Notes: generated by a model from the sequence alone, not told the origin. A stretch of 64,000 bases of DNA from Stomoxys calcitrans (GCF_963082655.1 NC_081553.1:33707978-33771977); one strand, 5' to 3'; positions 10,811-22,735 are shown, counted from the stretch's first letter. A program made the numbers and translations.

Positions 10811-11258
10811 GGAGTTGTTAACGAGAATATACGCCATAGGTGGTCCGGGCCAGAGATGGTCCTTAGGACGATTTTTTTAGATTTTCGACTGGATTGGTCT
10901 TCCCAGAGTACTTGAAAGCGGGAAGTTTTTTTTCTCTTTTCAGCGGTTTCGCAGTGATCTATTCATCGGGAACCCTGATTGACTTTTAAGCTTCCGCAGA
11001 AGTGATTGGAATATGAGTTCTATCCCTAGATTTTGGCCCAATTGCGCTGCCGTTGCTTACTCGTCAGTTTCCTTTGTTGCACAGTGGGATAGAATAAAAA
11101 AAAAAAATAATAATATAGTAAAATATCTGCCATTTGAAAACGGGCTGAGATATCTCTTTGAAATTTTAAATTGTTAGAGCTGAGTTGTTATTGAGAACAT
11201 ACGCCATAGGTAATCCTGGCCTGAGATGGTCCGTAGGACGACTGTTTTTGGTTTTCCT
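10811..11258 (+). repeat. Pair of roughly 75 bp direct repeats about 370 bp apart
   Basis: GAGTTGTTA...GAGAA.ATACGCCATAGG followed by GAGATGGTCC.TAGGACGA occurs at 10811-10890 and again at 11180-11258, each preceded by AATTTTAAA. The intervening sequence shows no recognised content. Confidence 0.7.
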
Positions 11259-11736
11259 ACTGCCGAAAGGTTGTAAAAGTCGTCATATACGAGTATAAAA
11301 TGCTTAAAAGTAGAAACATCATAAACCTCGAAAAATTTTGAAATTTGTTTTCCAAAATTCCAAAAAAATAAGTGTCGAAAATCTCCAAAAAAACCCCATA
11401 TTCAGCAGAAAAAAATTTTGGAAATCGGAACAAATCAACTTTAGGTCCTCGTTCACTACTACCGTCATCCCGCTGACCACATCCCTCCAGGTTATCCTGG
11501 TTGTGCGCTAGAAGTATTACTCTCAACTGTAGGTGTCAAGCCAAGGCACACGCACCTATAGTAGGGCAGACATGCTACGGACTAATACTACCACCACAGC
11601 TATAGGGTCCTTGGAATCCATTCTGAGCATACTGATGGCTTTTAGGCCTACGTCTGCACTAGAAAGCGATGCAGATTATCGACCGACTAGTGGTTAAGCC
11701 AATAGCGTTATAGGTACACTCATCCAAGTTTGTTAT
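11259..11736. other. Unassigned interval
   Basis: Nothing recognised. The reverse frame at 11257-11526 is Phe/Ser-rich low-complexity sequence without recognisable motifs. Confidence 0.4.
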
Positions 11737-11858
11737 TCAAAACAGCAAAAATGTTTGCTAAAACAGCAGTTTTTATCTGCTGAAAAATGGGAAAGCAGAC
11801 TTTACCGACTTTTAAACATTTCGGTTAGCTAAACCAGCAAACAAAATCTGCTGTTTTG
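11737..11858. mobile_element. Small inverted-repeat element (MITE-like)
   Basis: The left end TCAAAACAGCA...TGTTTGCT is mirrored by AGCAAACA...TGCTGTTTTGA at the right end. The span is about 122 bp and no frame is present. I could not define a target-site duplication, so superfamily is open. The AACAGCA-type end is compatible with hAT-like MITEs only by weak resemblance. Confidence 0.5.
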
Positions 11859-11881
11859 AGAACATTTACATTTGTATTTTA

Positions 11882-13715
11882 TTTTTATACCCACCACCAT
11901 AGGATGAGTATGCTAATCTAGTCATTCCGTTTGTAACACCTCGAAACATTGATCTAGGACCACAGAAAGTATATATATATTCGTGATCGTCTCGACATCA
12001 TGAGTCGATGTAGCCATGTCCGTCCGTCCGTCTGTCGAAATCACGACAGTGGTCGAACGCGTAGAGCTAGCCGCTCGAAAATTTGCACAGATACGTTATA
12101 TTGCTGTAGGTCTTTGGCTATTACAAATGGGTCATATCGGTTCAGATTTGGATATATTGGGTTGCCCAAAAGTAATTGCGGATTTTTCATATAGTCGGCG
12201 TTGACAAATTTTTTCACAGCTTGTAACTCTGTAATTGCATTCTTTCTTCTGTCAGTTATCAGCTGTTACTTTTAGCTTGCTTTAGAAAAAAGTGTAAAAA
12301 AAGTATATTCGATTAAAGTTCATTCTAAATTTTATTAAAAATGCATTTACTTTCTTTAAAAAAATCCGCAATTACTTTTTGGGCAAACCAATGGCTAATT
12401 TTTGTCCGATTTGGCTGAAATTTCGAACATAGTGTTCTGTTATGACTTCCAACAACTGTTCGGAGTACCGTCCAAATCGGTCAAGAACTTGATATAGCTC
12501 CCATATAAACCGATCTCCCGCTTTGACTTCTTGATCCCTTAGAAGCTAAAATTTTCATCCGATTTGGCTGAAATTTTACATGTAGTGTTATGTTATAACT
12601 TACAACAACAGTGTTAAGTACGGTTCAAATCGGTTTATAGCTACCATATAAACCGTTTTCCCGATTTGACTTCTTGACCCCCTTGAAACCTCAACATTCA
12701 TCTGATTTAGCTGAAACTGACTTCCAATAACTGTCCCATGTAAACCGATCTCCCGATTTGACTTTTTGAGCCCCTGGAAGCAACAACTTTCATCCGATTT
12801 GGCTGCAATTTTGCACATAGTGTTAAGTTGTGACTTTCAACAACTGTACCGAGTACGGTTCAAATCAGTCAAGAACATGATATAGCTCCCATATAAACCG
12901 ATTTCCCGATTTGACTTCTTGAGCCCCTGGAAGCCTCAACTTTCATCTGATTTGGCTGAAATTTTGCATGTAGTGTTATGTTAGGACTTCCAATAGCTGC
13001 GCCAAGTAGGGTTCAAATCGGTTAAGAACCTGATATAGCTCCCATATAAACCGATCTTCCGATTTGACTTCTTGAGCCCATGGAAGCCACCATTTTTATC
13101 GGATTTGTTTGAAATCTTCCACATAGTGTTATGTTATGACGTCCATCAACTATGCCAAGTAGAGTCCGAATCGGTTAAGAATATGATATAGCTCCCATAT
13201 AAACCGATTTCCCGATTTGACTTCTTGAACCCCTAGAAGCCTCAACTTTCATTCGATTTGGCTGAAATTTGCACATAGTGTTCTGTTATGAATTTCAACA
13301 ACTGTCCCAAGTGCTGTCTAATTCGGTCTATAAGTTGATATAGCTTCCATATAATTCGATCTACCGATTTGACTTCTAAAGCCGCTGGAAGCCACCATTT
13401 TTATCCCATTTGGCTGAAATTGTGCACATAGTGTTCTGTTACGACTTCCAACCACTGTGCCAAGTACCGTCAAAATCGGTCTATAACCTGATATAGCTCC
13501 CGTATAAATCCATCGACCGATTTGACTTCTTGGGCCCTACAAGCCGCGATTTTTATCAGATTTGGCTGAAATTTTATGTTATGCGTCTGAACAACTGTGC
13601 CAAGTACGGTCCAAATCGGTCCATATCTAGATATAGCTCCCATATTTTTGCAGAATCCATGGGGGTGGGTTCCCAAGATTCGGCCCGGCCGAACTTAAAA
13701 CGCTTTTACTTGTTT
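11882..13715 (+). mobile_element. DINE-1-like element, complete, carrying a MITE
   Basis: It starts TTTTTATACCCACCACCATAG, with the GTATATATATATTCGTGATC block and a short GTCC tract near 12018-12035. The array repeats TTGACTTCTTGAGCCCCTGGAAGCC every 153 bp (for example 12910, 13064, 13217). It ends with GGGGGTGGGTTCCC, TTCGGCCCGGCCGAACTT and TTTTACTTGTTT. A mariner MITE is inserted at 12157-12391, just after the 5' block. Confidence 0.75.
12157..12391 (-). mobile_element. mariner-type MITE, copy 2
   Basis: 235 bp in reverse orientation relative to copy 1. It is inserted within the DINE-like element. TA precedes the left end; the right flank is TG, a likely mutated duplication. The right terminal repeat reads GGGCAAACCAA with a substitution. 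Confidence 0.88.
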
Positions 13716-13735
13716 CTGATGTTCTAGCTAAACAT

Positions 13736-13773
13736 GCGGACATGCTAACCTCTGCGCAGCGGTGACCTCCTCA
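13736..13773 (-). mobile_element. SINE-1 head fragment
   Basis: The plus strand GCGGACATGCTAACCTCTGCGC is the complement of the SINE-1 A-box region. Nothing of the B box or body follows. Confidence 0.6.
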
Positions 13774-13849
13774 ACGGTTACTTAATGTAACGTTAGAGAT
13801 AAATACCAAGGAGTGATTTTGGATGGAAAGATTGAAGGTTCGTAGTAAT

Positions 13850-14110
13850 AATAGAATCCATTGTGAAAAATATAAACCAAATTTGATAAGATTTGCGTCT
13901 TGTAGAGCCTTAGGTACTTAATTAGGAAGATTTGTTTCTATGGCAGCTGTATCTAAACATGGACTGATTTGGTACCTTTAGAATCCCCTTCATTGACAAA
14001 AAATAATTCGCAATAGCTCTCAACATATCAACAGACGGATAGACGAACGACTTTTCGATTTTTTTATACGCTCTACAGCTTCAACTTTGTAACCATTATT
14101 TTTCATTTTG
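13850..14110 (-). repeat. Decayed DINE-1-like element remnant
   Basis: Traces include TTTCTATGGCAGCTGTATCTA, ACATGGACTGATTTGG and a degenerate CAACAGACGGATAGACGAACG stretch equivalent to the GTCY tract on the minus strand. It is much more diverged than other copies, with no intact ends. Confidence 0.5.
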
Positions 14111-14487
14111 GAACCAATTTAAATTTGGAGCATGTAAATTATGCATAATTGATATCAGCTCTAGTTTGATGAAAATATGCAGTAATCGAATTATGGGCTG
14201 TGAACACCAGACACCAAAAAATCAAAAAAATTGACTTCCACATCTGAATAACAATCGAAATGAATAAATTACTCGCACACAATTACAAGGGAAGATGAAA
14301 AGAGAGATGAAAAGGAACTCAACATCATTGTAAGGTAGTCAAACGAATGGGGGGGGGGGGGGGGATTATCATTATCATGATAATCAAGGTTATGATGATG
14401 ATCATCTTTGCCATACTAATCTTATTCAATATGGATGGTCAATAAATGTTTATGGCCCCACACAAAATGTGCACTGTTGCATGAGTA

Positions 14488-14518
<31 letters not shown>

Positions 14519-16204
14519 TGGAGATGGGTAGATAATAAAATTTCATAGTGTATTGAGAATGTATTAACAATGACTGCTAATGGGAGCCTCTTCTGAAGTG
14601 CCTCTGCTACCATACAATGTTTACCAAATGTAAGGTAGCCAAAGAACAGAATGTTGTTATTCTACATTGGATAGAGCAGGGTGATATTGATCTTCGAATC
14701 GAATTCATTTATCTATCTAAACAAACAAGAACACCCATGAAGGATTAGAGATTATGGTATGTTAATGTAGGAGATTAAGGGAAGCTATTTATACAAAATT
14801 AAGTTGTTTGTTTTCTTGGAAAAACATGGGTTAATTAAAGTTAAGAGTACAACAATGAATAACATTTTTTTTTTTTTAAATTTTCTTCGATCTTTCCCTC
14901 TTAATGTATAAACATTTCCTGTTGAGTTTTTGAAGATTATTAAGCTGAGTTTTGAATCTTCCATTCTCCATTTTATTTAAAACCTCATAAATGGCAATTC
15001 ATATTAGAGCATTTTAGTGAAAAGGGACGAACGTTTTTAGCCCATTTGCCATTTTCCGAAATGTCTTTATTAATGAAGTCTTTGAGAACACTTACTCTCT
15101 GTTTCTTTCTGAATGATCAACCTTCAACAAAGAAAACATCAATGCTCTAAATTTTAAATCGTGTATTTAATGAGTTTCGGTAGGCTTGCCGCAATGCTAC
15201 CTACCATCTACAATCATCAGCAAAGCCAGATTTTTTTAAATTTGTCCTCATCAAAACTGCAAAAAAAAAACGAAAAAAAAAGAGTTTAAACTAAAATGAA
15301 ACCAAAACATCTAGAAAACATGAACAAAATGATCCATAAACAAAATATAGATTAGCATGAAAATGCAAGGCAATAATTCGTGAGAGATTTGCTTTGTTGC
15401 GGAATTCGAAGGTCTTTTCCACAAAATCTTCATGGCGATGATCTTAGCACAAAATCTTGCGACTGCTGCCTGAGATTCGAAAATCTTCGATGATGGGAAA
15501 TTAACAGAAGATCAAAACCAAATCACTGCAAGAAGAAAGAACGGAAAAGAGGCAAGCAAAAAATTAATAGTCCAAGGGACCCAGAAGATGGTGATGATGG
15601 TGGTTGGGGCCCCATCATGGGGTTGTTGGATAAACAAATTTGTAGCCACTGAATCGGTCAACAACAAGCCACCACAAAAAGATGATCACCAACTAAGAAA
15701 CAAAAAACACAACAAAACAGGATACACTAAAAAACTTAAAATACAAACCACACACACACACTCTCGTGCCCGGATTCCAATAAACACGGAATCATTCAAA
15801 AGAACCGATCAACTTTTGTGTCTGGAAGTCGCCCGTTTTTTTCTTTGGTTTACTGGTTTCTTGTGTTTTTTTCTTTCGATTTTCTTGGCTGAGGCTTGTG
15901 GAGGCTTCTGGCCGAACTCTCATCTGAGTTTAATTAAACGGCATCTTGTAATAAATTATCTTCGTTAGTTTAATCTTGAGCAACGTTTAGATAGCCATCA
16001 AAAATGATGGTGATTTTGTTTTTTTCGGCGGAGAACTTTTATATGGTGATTGAACGCCAGTGTTGGCCTACTGCCATCATTCAGTCCAGGGTTTTGGTTT
16101 ATATTTTATTGTAATGAATGAATGGATTGTAGGGAACTTCTCCATGGACTCTTTAACAGCTACTAAGTGAATTATATTTTAAGTTAATAGTTGTAGAGTA
16201 AAGT
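14111..16204. other. Unassigned, low-complexity interval
   Basis: This is the longest stretch without a recognised repeat (about 2.1 kb). It contains a 16-G run at 14349-14364, a (GT)n/(GA)n tract at about 14488-14518, and A/T runs near 14868 and 15260. A 126-codon frame at 15588-15968 has no recognisable domain and biased, repeat-like composition. I cannot exclude a regulatory or exonic function here but see no direct sign. Confidence 0.4.
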
Positions 16205-16993
16205 ACAAGTAAAAGCGTGGTAAGTTCGGCCGGGCCGAATCTTGGGTATCCAATACCATGGATTCTGCTAAAATATGGAAGCTACATCTATTTATAGACC
16301 AAATTGAACCGTAGTTGGCGTAGTTGTTGAGAGTCATAACAGAACACTATATGCAATATTTCACCCAAATCGCATAAAAATCTTGGTTTGTAAGGGCTCA
16401 AGAAGACAAATCGGGAGATCGGTTCAAATGGGAGCTATATCAGATTATAGACCGATTAGAACCGTACTTGGCATAGTTGTTGGGAGTCCTAACAGAACAC
16501 CATGTACAAAATTTCAGCCTAATCGGACAAAATTTGCGGCTTCCAGGGGCTCAGGAAGTCAATTCGGGAGATCGGTTTATATGGAAGCTATATCAGGTTA
16601 TAAACCGATGTAGAAAGTAATCGGCAGAGTTGTTGGAAGTCATAACAGAAAATCATGTACAAAATTTCAACCAAATCGGACAAAAAATGCGGCTTCCAGG
16701 GGCTCACGGAGTCAAATCGGGAGATCGGTTTATATGAAGGCTATATCTAAATCTGAACCGAGATGGCCCATTTTCAATTCCCAATGACCTACGTTGATAT
16801 TGAGTATCTGTGACAAATTTCAAGCAACTAGCTTTGCGCTCTCGACCTCTATCGTGATTTCGACAGTTCGAATCAAAATGTCGTGAGGATCCACAATATA
16901 TATACTTTATGGGGAGGCAGATCAATACTTCGAGGTGTTACAAACGGAATGACTAGATTAGTATGCCCCCATCCTATGGTGGTGGGTATAAAG
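16205..16993 (-). mobile_element. DINE-1-like element, short copy
   Basis: The palindromic end AGTTCGGCCGGGCCGAAT is at 16224-16241. About three monomers of the GCTTCCAGGGGCTCA class follow, and the element closes with CCTATGGTGGTGGGTATAAA. The GTCY tract is lost: only ATTTCGACAGTTCG remains where it should be. Confidence 0.7.
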
Positions 16994-17117
16994 ACGGTAT
17001 AAATAATGGCTTTCCGAAACTTTTGTAACCACCATACATCTTCGGAGAACAGACTCAAGATATTCAACGTTCATTGGAGACACTCAAATTAAGAATCCGA
17101 ATCTGTTTATATGAAAG

Positions 17118-17353
17118 TGGGTTGCCCAAAAAGTAATTGCGGATTTTTTAAAAGAAAGTAAATGCATTTTTAATAAAGCTTAGAATAAACTTTAATCAAA
17201 CATACTTTTTTTACAATTTTTTTCTAAAGCAACCTAAAAGTAACAGCTGATAACTGACAGAAGAAAGAATGCAATTACAGAGTCACAAGCTGTGAAAAAA
17301 TTTGTCAACGCCGACTATATGAAAAATCCGCAATTACTTTTTGGGCAACCCAA
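17118..17353 (+). mobile_element. mariner-type MITE, copy 3
   Basis: 236 bp, with the right end GGGCAACCCAA followed by TA. The left flank is AAAG, so the left duplication or end base is altered. It is paired with the inverted copy at 17671. Confidence 0.9.
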
Positions 17354-17591
17354 TATAATCGCCCGGCTTATATGTTTCCTAAGTTATTTAAGAAAATCTG
17401 TGGATTTTTCACCATATATAAGCTTACTTTCTTTGAGGAATCAAGTAAGGCCTGGATTTTGCCAAATTCGAAAACTCTGAGCCGCAACTTGCTATTCCTC
17501 ATACCCCAGTATCCAGTCTGTGGACAGTTCTAAGTTAGGAATATTTTTACTTAGACTATTTTGGTCCTCAGTGGCGACAGATCAGAGCTTT

Positions 17592-17661
17592 GGTGGGAAT
17601 CGAAGCCACGACCCCGCAGTGGTAATTCGAGCACGCCACCAACTCGGCTACCGGGGCGACC
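17592..17661 (-). mobile_element. Second tRNA-like SINE head (SINE-2) or tRNA relic
   Basis: Minus-strand sequence contains TAGCCGAGTTGGTGGC, a good A box with a 3-bp GCC/GGC D-arm. It also contains GTGGCTTCGATTCCCAC, a B box with a nearly complete T-arm. The acceptor ends do not pair and the anticodon arm is ambiguous, so I favour a tRNA-derived SINE head or relic over a working tRNA. The sequence differs from SINE-1. Confidence 0.5.
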
Positions 17662-17670
17662 ATAGTTCTA

Positions 17671-17905
17671 GGGTTGCCCAAAAAGTAATTGCGGATTTTT
17701 CATATAGTCGGCGTTGACAAATTTTTTCACAGCTTGTGACTCTGTAATTGCATTCTTTCTTCTGTCACTTATCAGCTGTTACTTTTAGCTTGCTTTGGAA
17801 AAAAAGTGTAAAAAAAGTATATTTGATTAAAGTTTACTCTAAGTTTGATTAAAAATGCATTTACTTTCTTTTAAAAAATCCGCAATTACTTTTTGGGCAA
17901 CCCAA
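17671..17905 (-). mobile_element. mariner-type MITE, copy 4
   Basis: 235 bp in reverse orientation. TA flanks are at 17669-17670 and 17906-17907. The first two bases of the left terminal repeat are missing (GGGTTGCCC follows TA directly). It lies 317 bp from copy 3 in opposite orientation. Confidence 0.9.
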
Positions 17906-18770
17906 TATGTTAGCATGAGCAAAAAGTGATCTCTTTCTCCTTTTTCCATTAACATCCCATTTAAAAATAACGTTGGGTGTAGAAGTCTAGAAGTTTTAAA
18001 ATATCATCAATTACCAAATTACACATCAGCATTACATTACAAAAGGTATCACAGGTCGCCTTGGTAAATCATACTTCCCAATATGCCATATTATGTGGAA
18101 ACTAAGTCCATGTATGTATGGAGCATACATGTCCCAGGGGATATTCAATCCTTATTTATAACTTTAACATTCAGGTTGTTAATTAACCAACCATCTCAGT
18201 TAGATGCTAGCTAGTCTGTGCTGTGAGGCCAAGGTGTTGGGGGACACAGCCGAAGCGCTGTTGCATACTTCCCCATCTGTAACGGCTGATGAGGTGTGAA
18301 AATATGTCGGCAAGGGTATCGTGTTACAGCATTCGATAATTAAAAATTGTTTTAGCCATTTTTGGGATGGCCTTTCTCAGTTACAGCGTACATTTTTCAT
18401 CTGTTTGCTTGGGTTGTGCAAAGTCTATGAACGGTGCATGGTGCATGGTGGCATCCATGTATGACCATGGGTGTTGCTAGTTTCAGCCCAGGTTGCCAAT
18501 GATAAGGTGCCAACATTTTAGCTATATCCATGGTGTATAGTTGGCACAAACATGATAATATATATATATATATTTTTTTTAAAGTGGACAAATATTAAGT
18601 TACGGGGGGAAAGAAATATACTTTACGTTTTCATACAATGTTTGTATATATCTACTTGGCTAGGGTTTTAAGGGATATGCGTCTATAGGGCCATTAAACT
18701 GAGGAGGGTGGTAAACTTAAATGTTTTAAATAAGTTTTTTTTTTTTTGATAATGCTTTTATTTTAAAACT
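17906..18770. other. Unassigned interval
   Basis: Nothing recognised apart from a short (TA)n tract at about 18557-18574 and T-runs. No coding evidence. Confidence 0.4.
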
Positions 18771-20815
18771 AGCTGACACGGGTCCGCTCCGCTGCGCCTT
18801 CTTTTACTTAATATGGAATAAAAGTTTCCTTGGAATATTTATTTTCGACAATTAAAGAGCTTTTAGTGAAATACCATGCTACGAAAATAGTATATCGCTT
18901 GACTAACAGTTTAACAATATAAGTGTCTTCATATGAATCCCATTAGCCTCAAATTGAATATCAAATTCCTTTTCTAATGTCATTTAAACTCCCTATTGCA
19001 AAAGTCAGCAAATATGTCCGGTTTGGGGTATTGGCCCTAAGAACTAAGAATATTTAGTTCCACTCTCTTTAAGACCCAAATTGTCTTGGCGTCCTATTTG
19101 GGGATTGTTATGGTGGTGGGACGTCACCTAGACAGTTGGTCCCTAATGTTGATATCAAATACGTGGTCTACTCCCAAATACCTTTAATTTGAGCCCCATA
19201 TTTCCATAGTCGGCAAACATGACCGGCTTGGGGGGTGTTTTGGGAAATGGGCGGCCACTCAGTGAGTTGGCCTTGAAAATATATTTCGGATTCGTATTCT
19301 ACTCTACAAATCCTCTTATTTGAGCCTCATATTGCAATAGTCAGCAAATACTTCCAATTTGAGTGGTGTTGTGGGGTGGCCCCATAGACACTTTTCCCGA
19401 ATATTGATATCTGATTCGTGCTTTACTCCCAAAGACTTTTCATTTGAGCCCCATATTGCTATGGTCGTAAATTTGTACCCTTTGGGGGTTGTTTTTGGAT
19501 ACAGGCGGCCCCCCAAACACTTGGTCCCATATTTGGATATCAGATTTGTATTCTACACTCAAATACCTTTTATTTAAACCCCATATTCCCATGGTCAGTA
19601 AATAAGTCCTGTTTGGGGGGTGTTTAGGGGAAGGGGTGGACCCCCAGTAACGTGGTCCTACATTTGGATATTAGATTCGTATTCTACTTGCAAATACCTT
19701 TCATTTGAATCCCATATTTCCATGGTCGGTAAATATCTCCGATTTAGGGGTGTTTTGGGGGTTGGGGTGGTCCACCTAGCACTTGGTTCGACAATTGGAT
19801 ATCAGATACGTTTTCTTGTCCTAAATACCTTTCATTTGAGTCCCATATTGTCGTGATTGGTCTTAATGTATGTTTGGTAGGTTTTAGGGTGGGGCGGCCC
19901 CTCTAGGTACCCCATCCGAAATTTGGATACCAACTTTTTATTTTTAGGGTACTATATGAAAGCACACAAAATTTCGCTTAAATCGCATTACATATCTCCG
20001 AGATGTGGCGTTTCCGAAAATGAGGATGAGGGGGAGGGTCCGCCCCCCCTTCAGATGTCAAAAAATGTAGTACCCTATTTTCACCACGGGATCATTATGC
20101 ACTATCTGTGAAAATGTCAAGAAAATCGGTGAAGCCGTTTCTGAGTCTATAAGGAACACACAAACATACAAATAAACAAACAAACAAACAAACAAACAAA
20201 CAAACAAACAAACAAACAAACAAACAAACAAACAAACAAAGAAACAAACAAAGAAACAAACAAACAAACAAACAAACAAACAAACAAACAAACAAACAAA
20301 CAAACAAACAAACAAACAAACAAACAAACAAACAAACAAACAAACAAACAAACAAACAAACAAACAAACAAACAAACAAACAAACAAACAAACAAACAAA
20401 CAAACAAACAAACAAACAAACAAACAAACAAACAAACAAACAAACAAACAAACAAACAAACAAACAAACAAACAAACAAACAAACAAACAAACAAACAAA
20501 CAAACAAACAAACAAACAAACAAACAAACAAACAAACAAACAAACAAACAAACAAACAAACAAACAAACAAACAAACAAACAAACAAACAAACAAACAAA
20601 CAAACAAACAAACAAACAAACAAACAAACAAACAAACAAACAAACAAACAAACAAACAAACAAACAAACAAACAAACAAACAAACAAACAAACAAACAAA
20701 CAAACAAACAAACAAACAAACAAACAAACAAACAAACAAACAAACAAACAAACAAACAAACAAACATACATACAAACAAATCTACAAACACAAATTAATT
20801 TTTATATATAAGAAG
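18771..20815 (+). repeat. Type R interspersed element, apparently full length
   Basis: The 5' head CTAGCTGACACGGGTCCGCTC precedes several diverged units built around CATTTGAGCCCCATATTGC, repeating every 150-180 bp. The 3' part reads AAAATCGGTGAAGCCGTTTC, then a CAAA microsatellite, then TTTTTATATATAAGAAG. Heads of the same type occur at 37850, 45995, 48670 and, reversed, at 55981 and 56165. There is no coding frame and the class is unknown to me. The GAGTCTATAAGGAACACAC tail preceding a simple repeat is reminiscent of retroposed elements. Confidence 0.65.
20166..20774. repeat. (CAAA)n microsatellite, about 600 bp
   Basis: Roughly 150 near-perfect CAAA units, interrupted only by GAAA variants at about 20240-20253 and by CATA at the edges. 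The reverse-strand frames encoding (CLFV)n are artefacts of this tract. Confidence 0.97.
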
Positions 20816-22735
20816 ATGTACGTCGATAACGATTGCAAATGAGCGATATCGGTTCAGATTTATATGTCCCACCCATATAAACCAATCTCCCGATTTTACT
20901 TCTTGAGCCCCTGGAAGCCACAATTCTTGTGCCATGTGGCTGAAATTTTGCACATAGTGCTCTGCTATGACTTTCAACAACTGTGCTAAGCACGGTCCAA
21001 ATCGGTGTATATCGTGACATAGCTTCCATTTAAACCGATCTCCAGATTTGACTTCTTGAGCCCTTACAAGATGCAATTTTTGTACGATTTAGCTGAAATT
21101 TTGCTCGTGGTGCTCTGTTTAGACCAATAACTGTGTCAAGTACGATTCGAATCGGTCCATAACCTAATATAGCTCCCATATTAACCGATCTTCCGATTTG
21201 ACTTCTTGAGCCTCTGGAAGATGCAATTTTTATCAGACTTGGCTGCAATTTTGCATATGAACTGTTCTGTTATAACTTTCATCAACTGTGCTATGTATGG
21301 TTCAAATTGTTTCGAAACCTGATATGGTTGCCATATAAACCGATCTGAAATCTTGACTTCTTGAGCCTGTAAAGGGCGCAATTCCTATCGGATTTGGCTG
21401 AAATTTTGCATGAGGTGTTTTGTTATGACTTCCAAAAACTGTGCCAAATATGGTTCAAATTGTTTCAAAACCTGATGTATCTGCCATATAAACCGATCTG
21501 GGATCTTGACTTCTTGAGCCTCTCGGGGGCGCACTTCCCATTCGATTTGGCTGAAATTTTGCATGAGTTGTTTTGTTATGACTTCCAACAGTTGTGCCAA
21601 ATATGGTTCTAATTGGTTCACAACCTGATATAGCTGCCATATAAACCGATGAGGGATCTTGACTTCTTGAGCCTTTAGAGGTCGCAATTATAATCCGATT
21701 TGGCCGAAATTTTGTACAACGACTTCTCTCATGACCTTCAACATACTAGTCAATAATGGTCTAAATCGGTTTATAGCCTGATACAACTCCCATATAAACC
21801 GATCTCCCTATTTTACTTCTTGAGCCCCTAGAGGGCGCAATATTTATTCGAATTGGCGGAAATTTTACACAATGATTTCTACGTTCAGTTTAATTATGGT
21901 CCGGAACATCGGACACAGATTCTTTTTTTTTTTTGTCCAAAGGCAGGTTGAGTTCGAAGGTGGACTATATCGGACTATATCTTGACATAGCCCCCATATC
22001 GGGCGATCAGCCAATTAAAGGTCTTAGGCCCATAAAAGCCACATTTATTATCTGATTTTTCTGAAATTTGGGAAAGTGACTTGTGATAAGCCACTCGACA
22101 TGCCTCTACAATTTGGAGCCGATCGGTTCAGGTTTTGATAAATCTGCCATATAGACCGATCTCTCGATTTAGGGTTATGAGCCCATAAGAGACGCAACTG
22201 TTGTCCGATTTTGCCAAAATCTAGGACAGTTATTCTAGGCCCTTCGACATTATTCTTCAATTTGGTGTAGATGGGTCTAGATTTCAATACAGCTGACACA
22301 TAGGCCGATTTCTCGATTTGGGGTTTTGGGCCCATAAGATACGCAATTATTTTTTGATTTTGCCAAAATTCGGGTCAGTGCGTTGTGTTAAGCTCTTCGA
22401 CATTCTTTTTCAATGGGGCTCAGATCGGTTCAGATCTGGATATAGCGGCCATATAGACCGATCTCTCGATTTAAGGTCTCAGGCCCATTAAAACCACATT
22501 TATTATCCGATTTTGCTGAAGTGAGTTGTTTTAGGCCCCTCGATAACCTTCGGCTCAGTTTGGTCCAGATTTGGATATAGCTGCCATATAGGCCGACCTC
22601 TCGATTTCAGGTCTCAATGTCTACATTTCGATTTAGCTGCTATGGGTGCACTAATAATGCATTTCTCACCGGTTTATGTCGAAAAGTTGGTTTAAAGTTC
22701 GTCCCGGCCGAACTTAGTGCTGCTTTTCTTTTGCC
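20816..22735 (+). mobile_element. Chimeric DINE-1-like array, 5' end missing
   Basis: From 20830 to about 21900 the monomers are type A (TTGACTTCTTGAGCC...). At about 21905 the sequence switches to the type B post-microsatellite leader (TTTTTTTGTCCAAAGGCAGG, GGACTATATCTTGACATAG). Type B monomers (TTAGGCCCATAAAAGCC) then run to a 3' end, TTCGTCCCGGCCGAACTTAG plus TTTTCTTTTG. No 5' block or GTCY tract is present. Confidence 0.65.

Noticed and set aside
15588..15968. 126-codon forward frame
   Set aside because: No domain, no neighbouring exon signals, low-complexity composition; most likely chance.
20058..20791. Three long reverse frames encoding (CLFV)n proteins of 214-237 residues
   Set aside because: They are translations of a CAAA microsatellite in all reverse frames; no coding signal.
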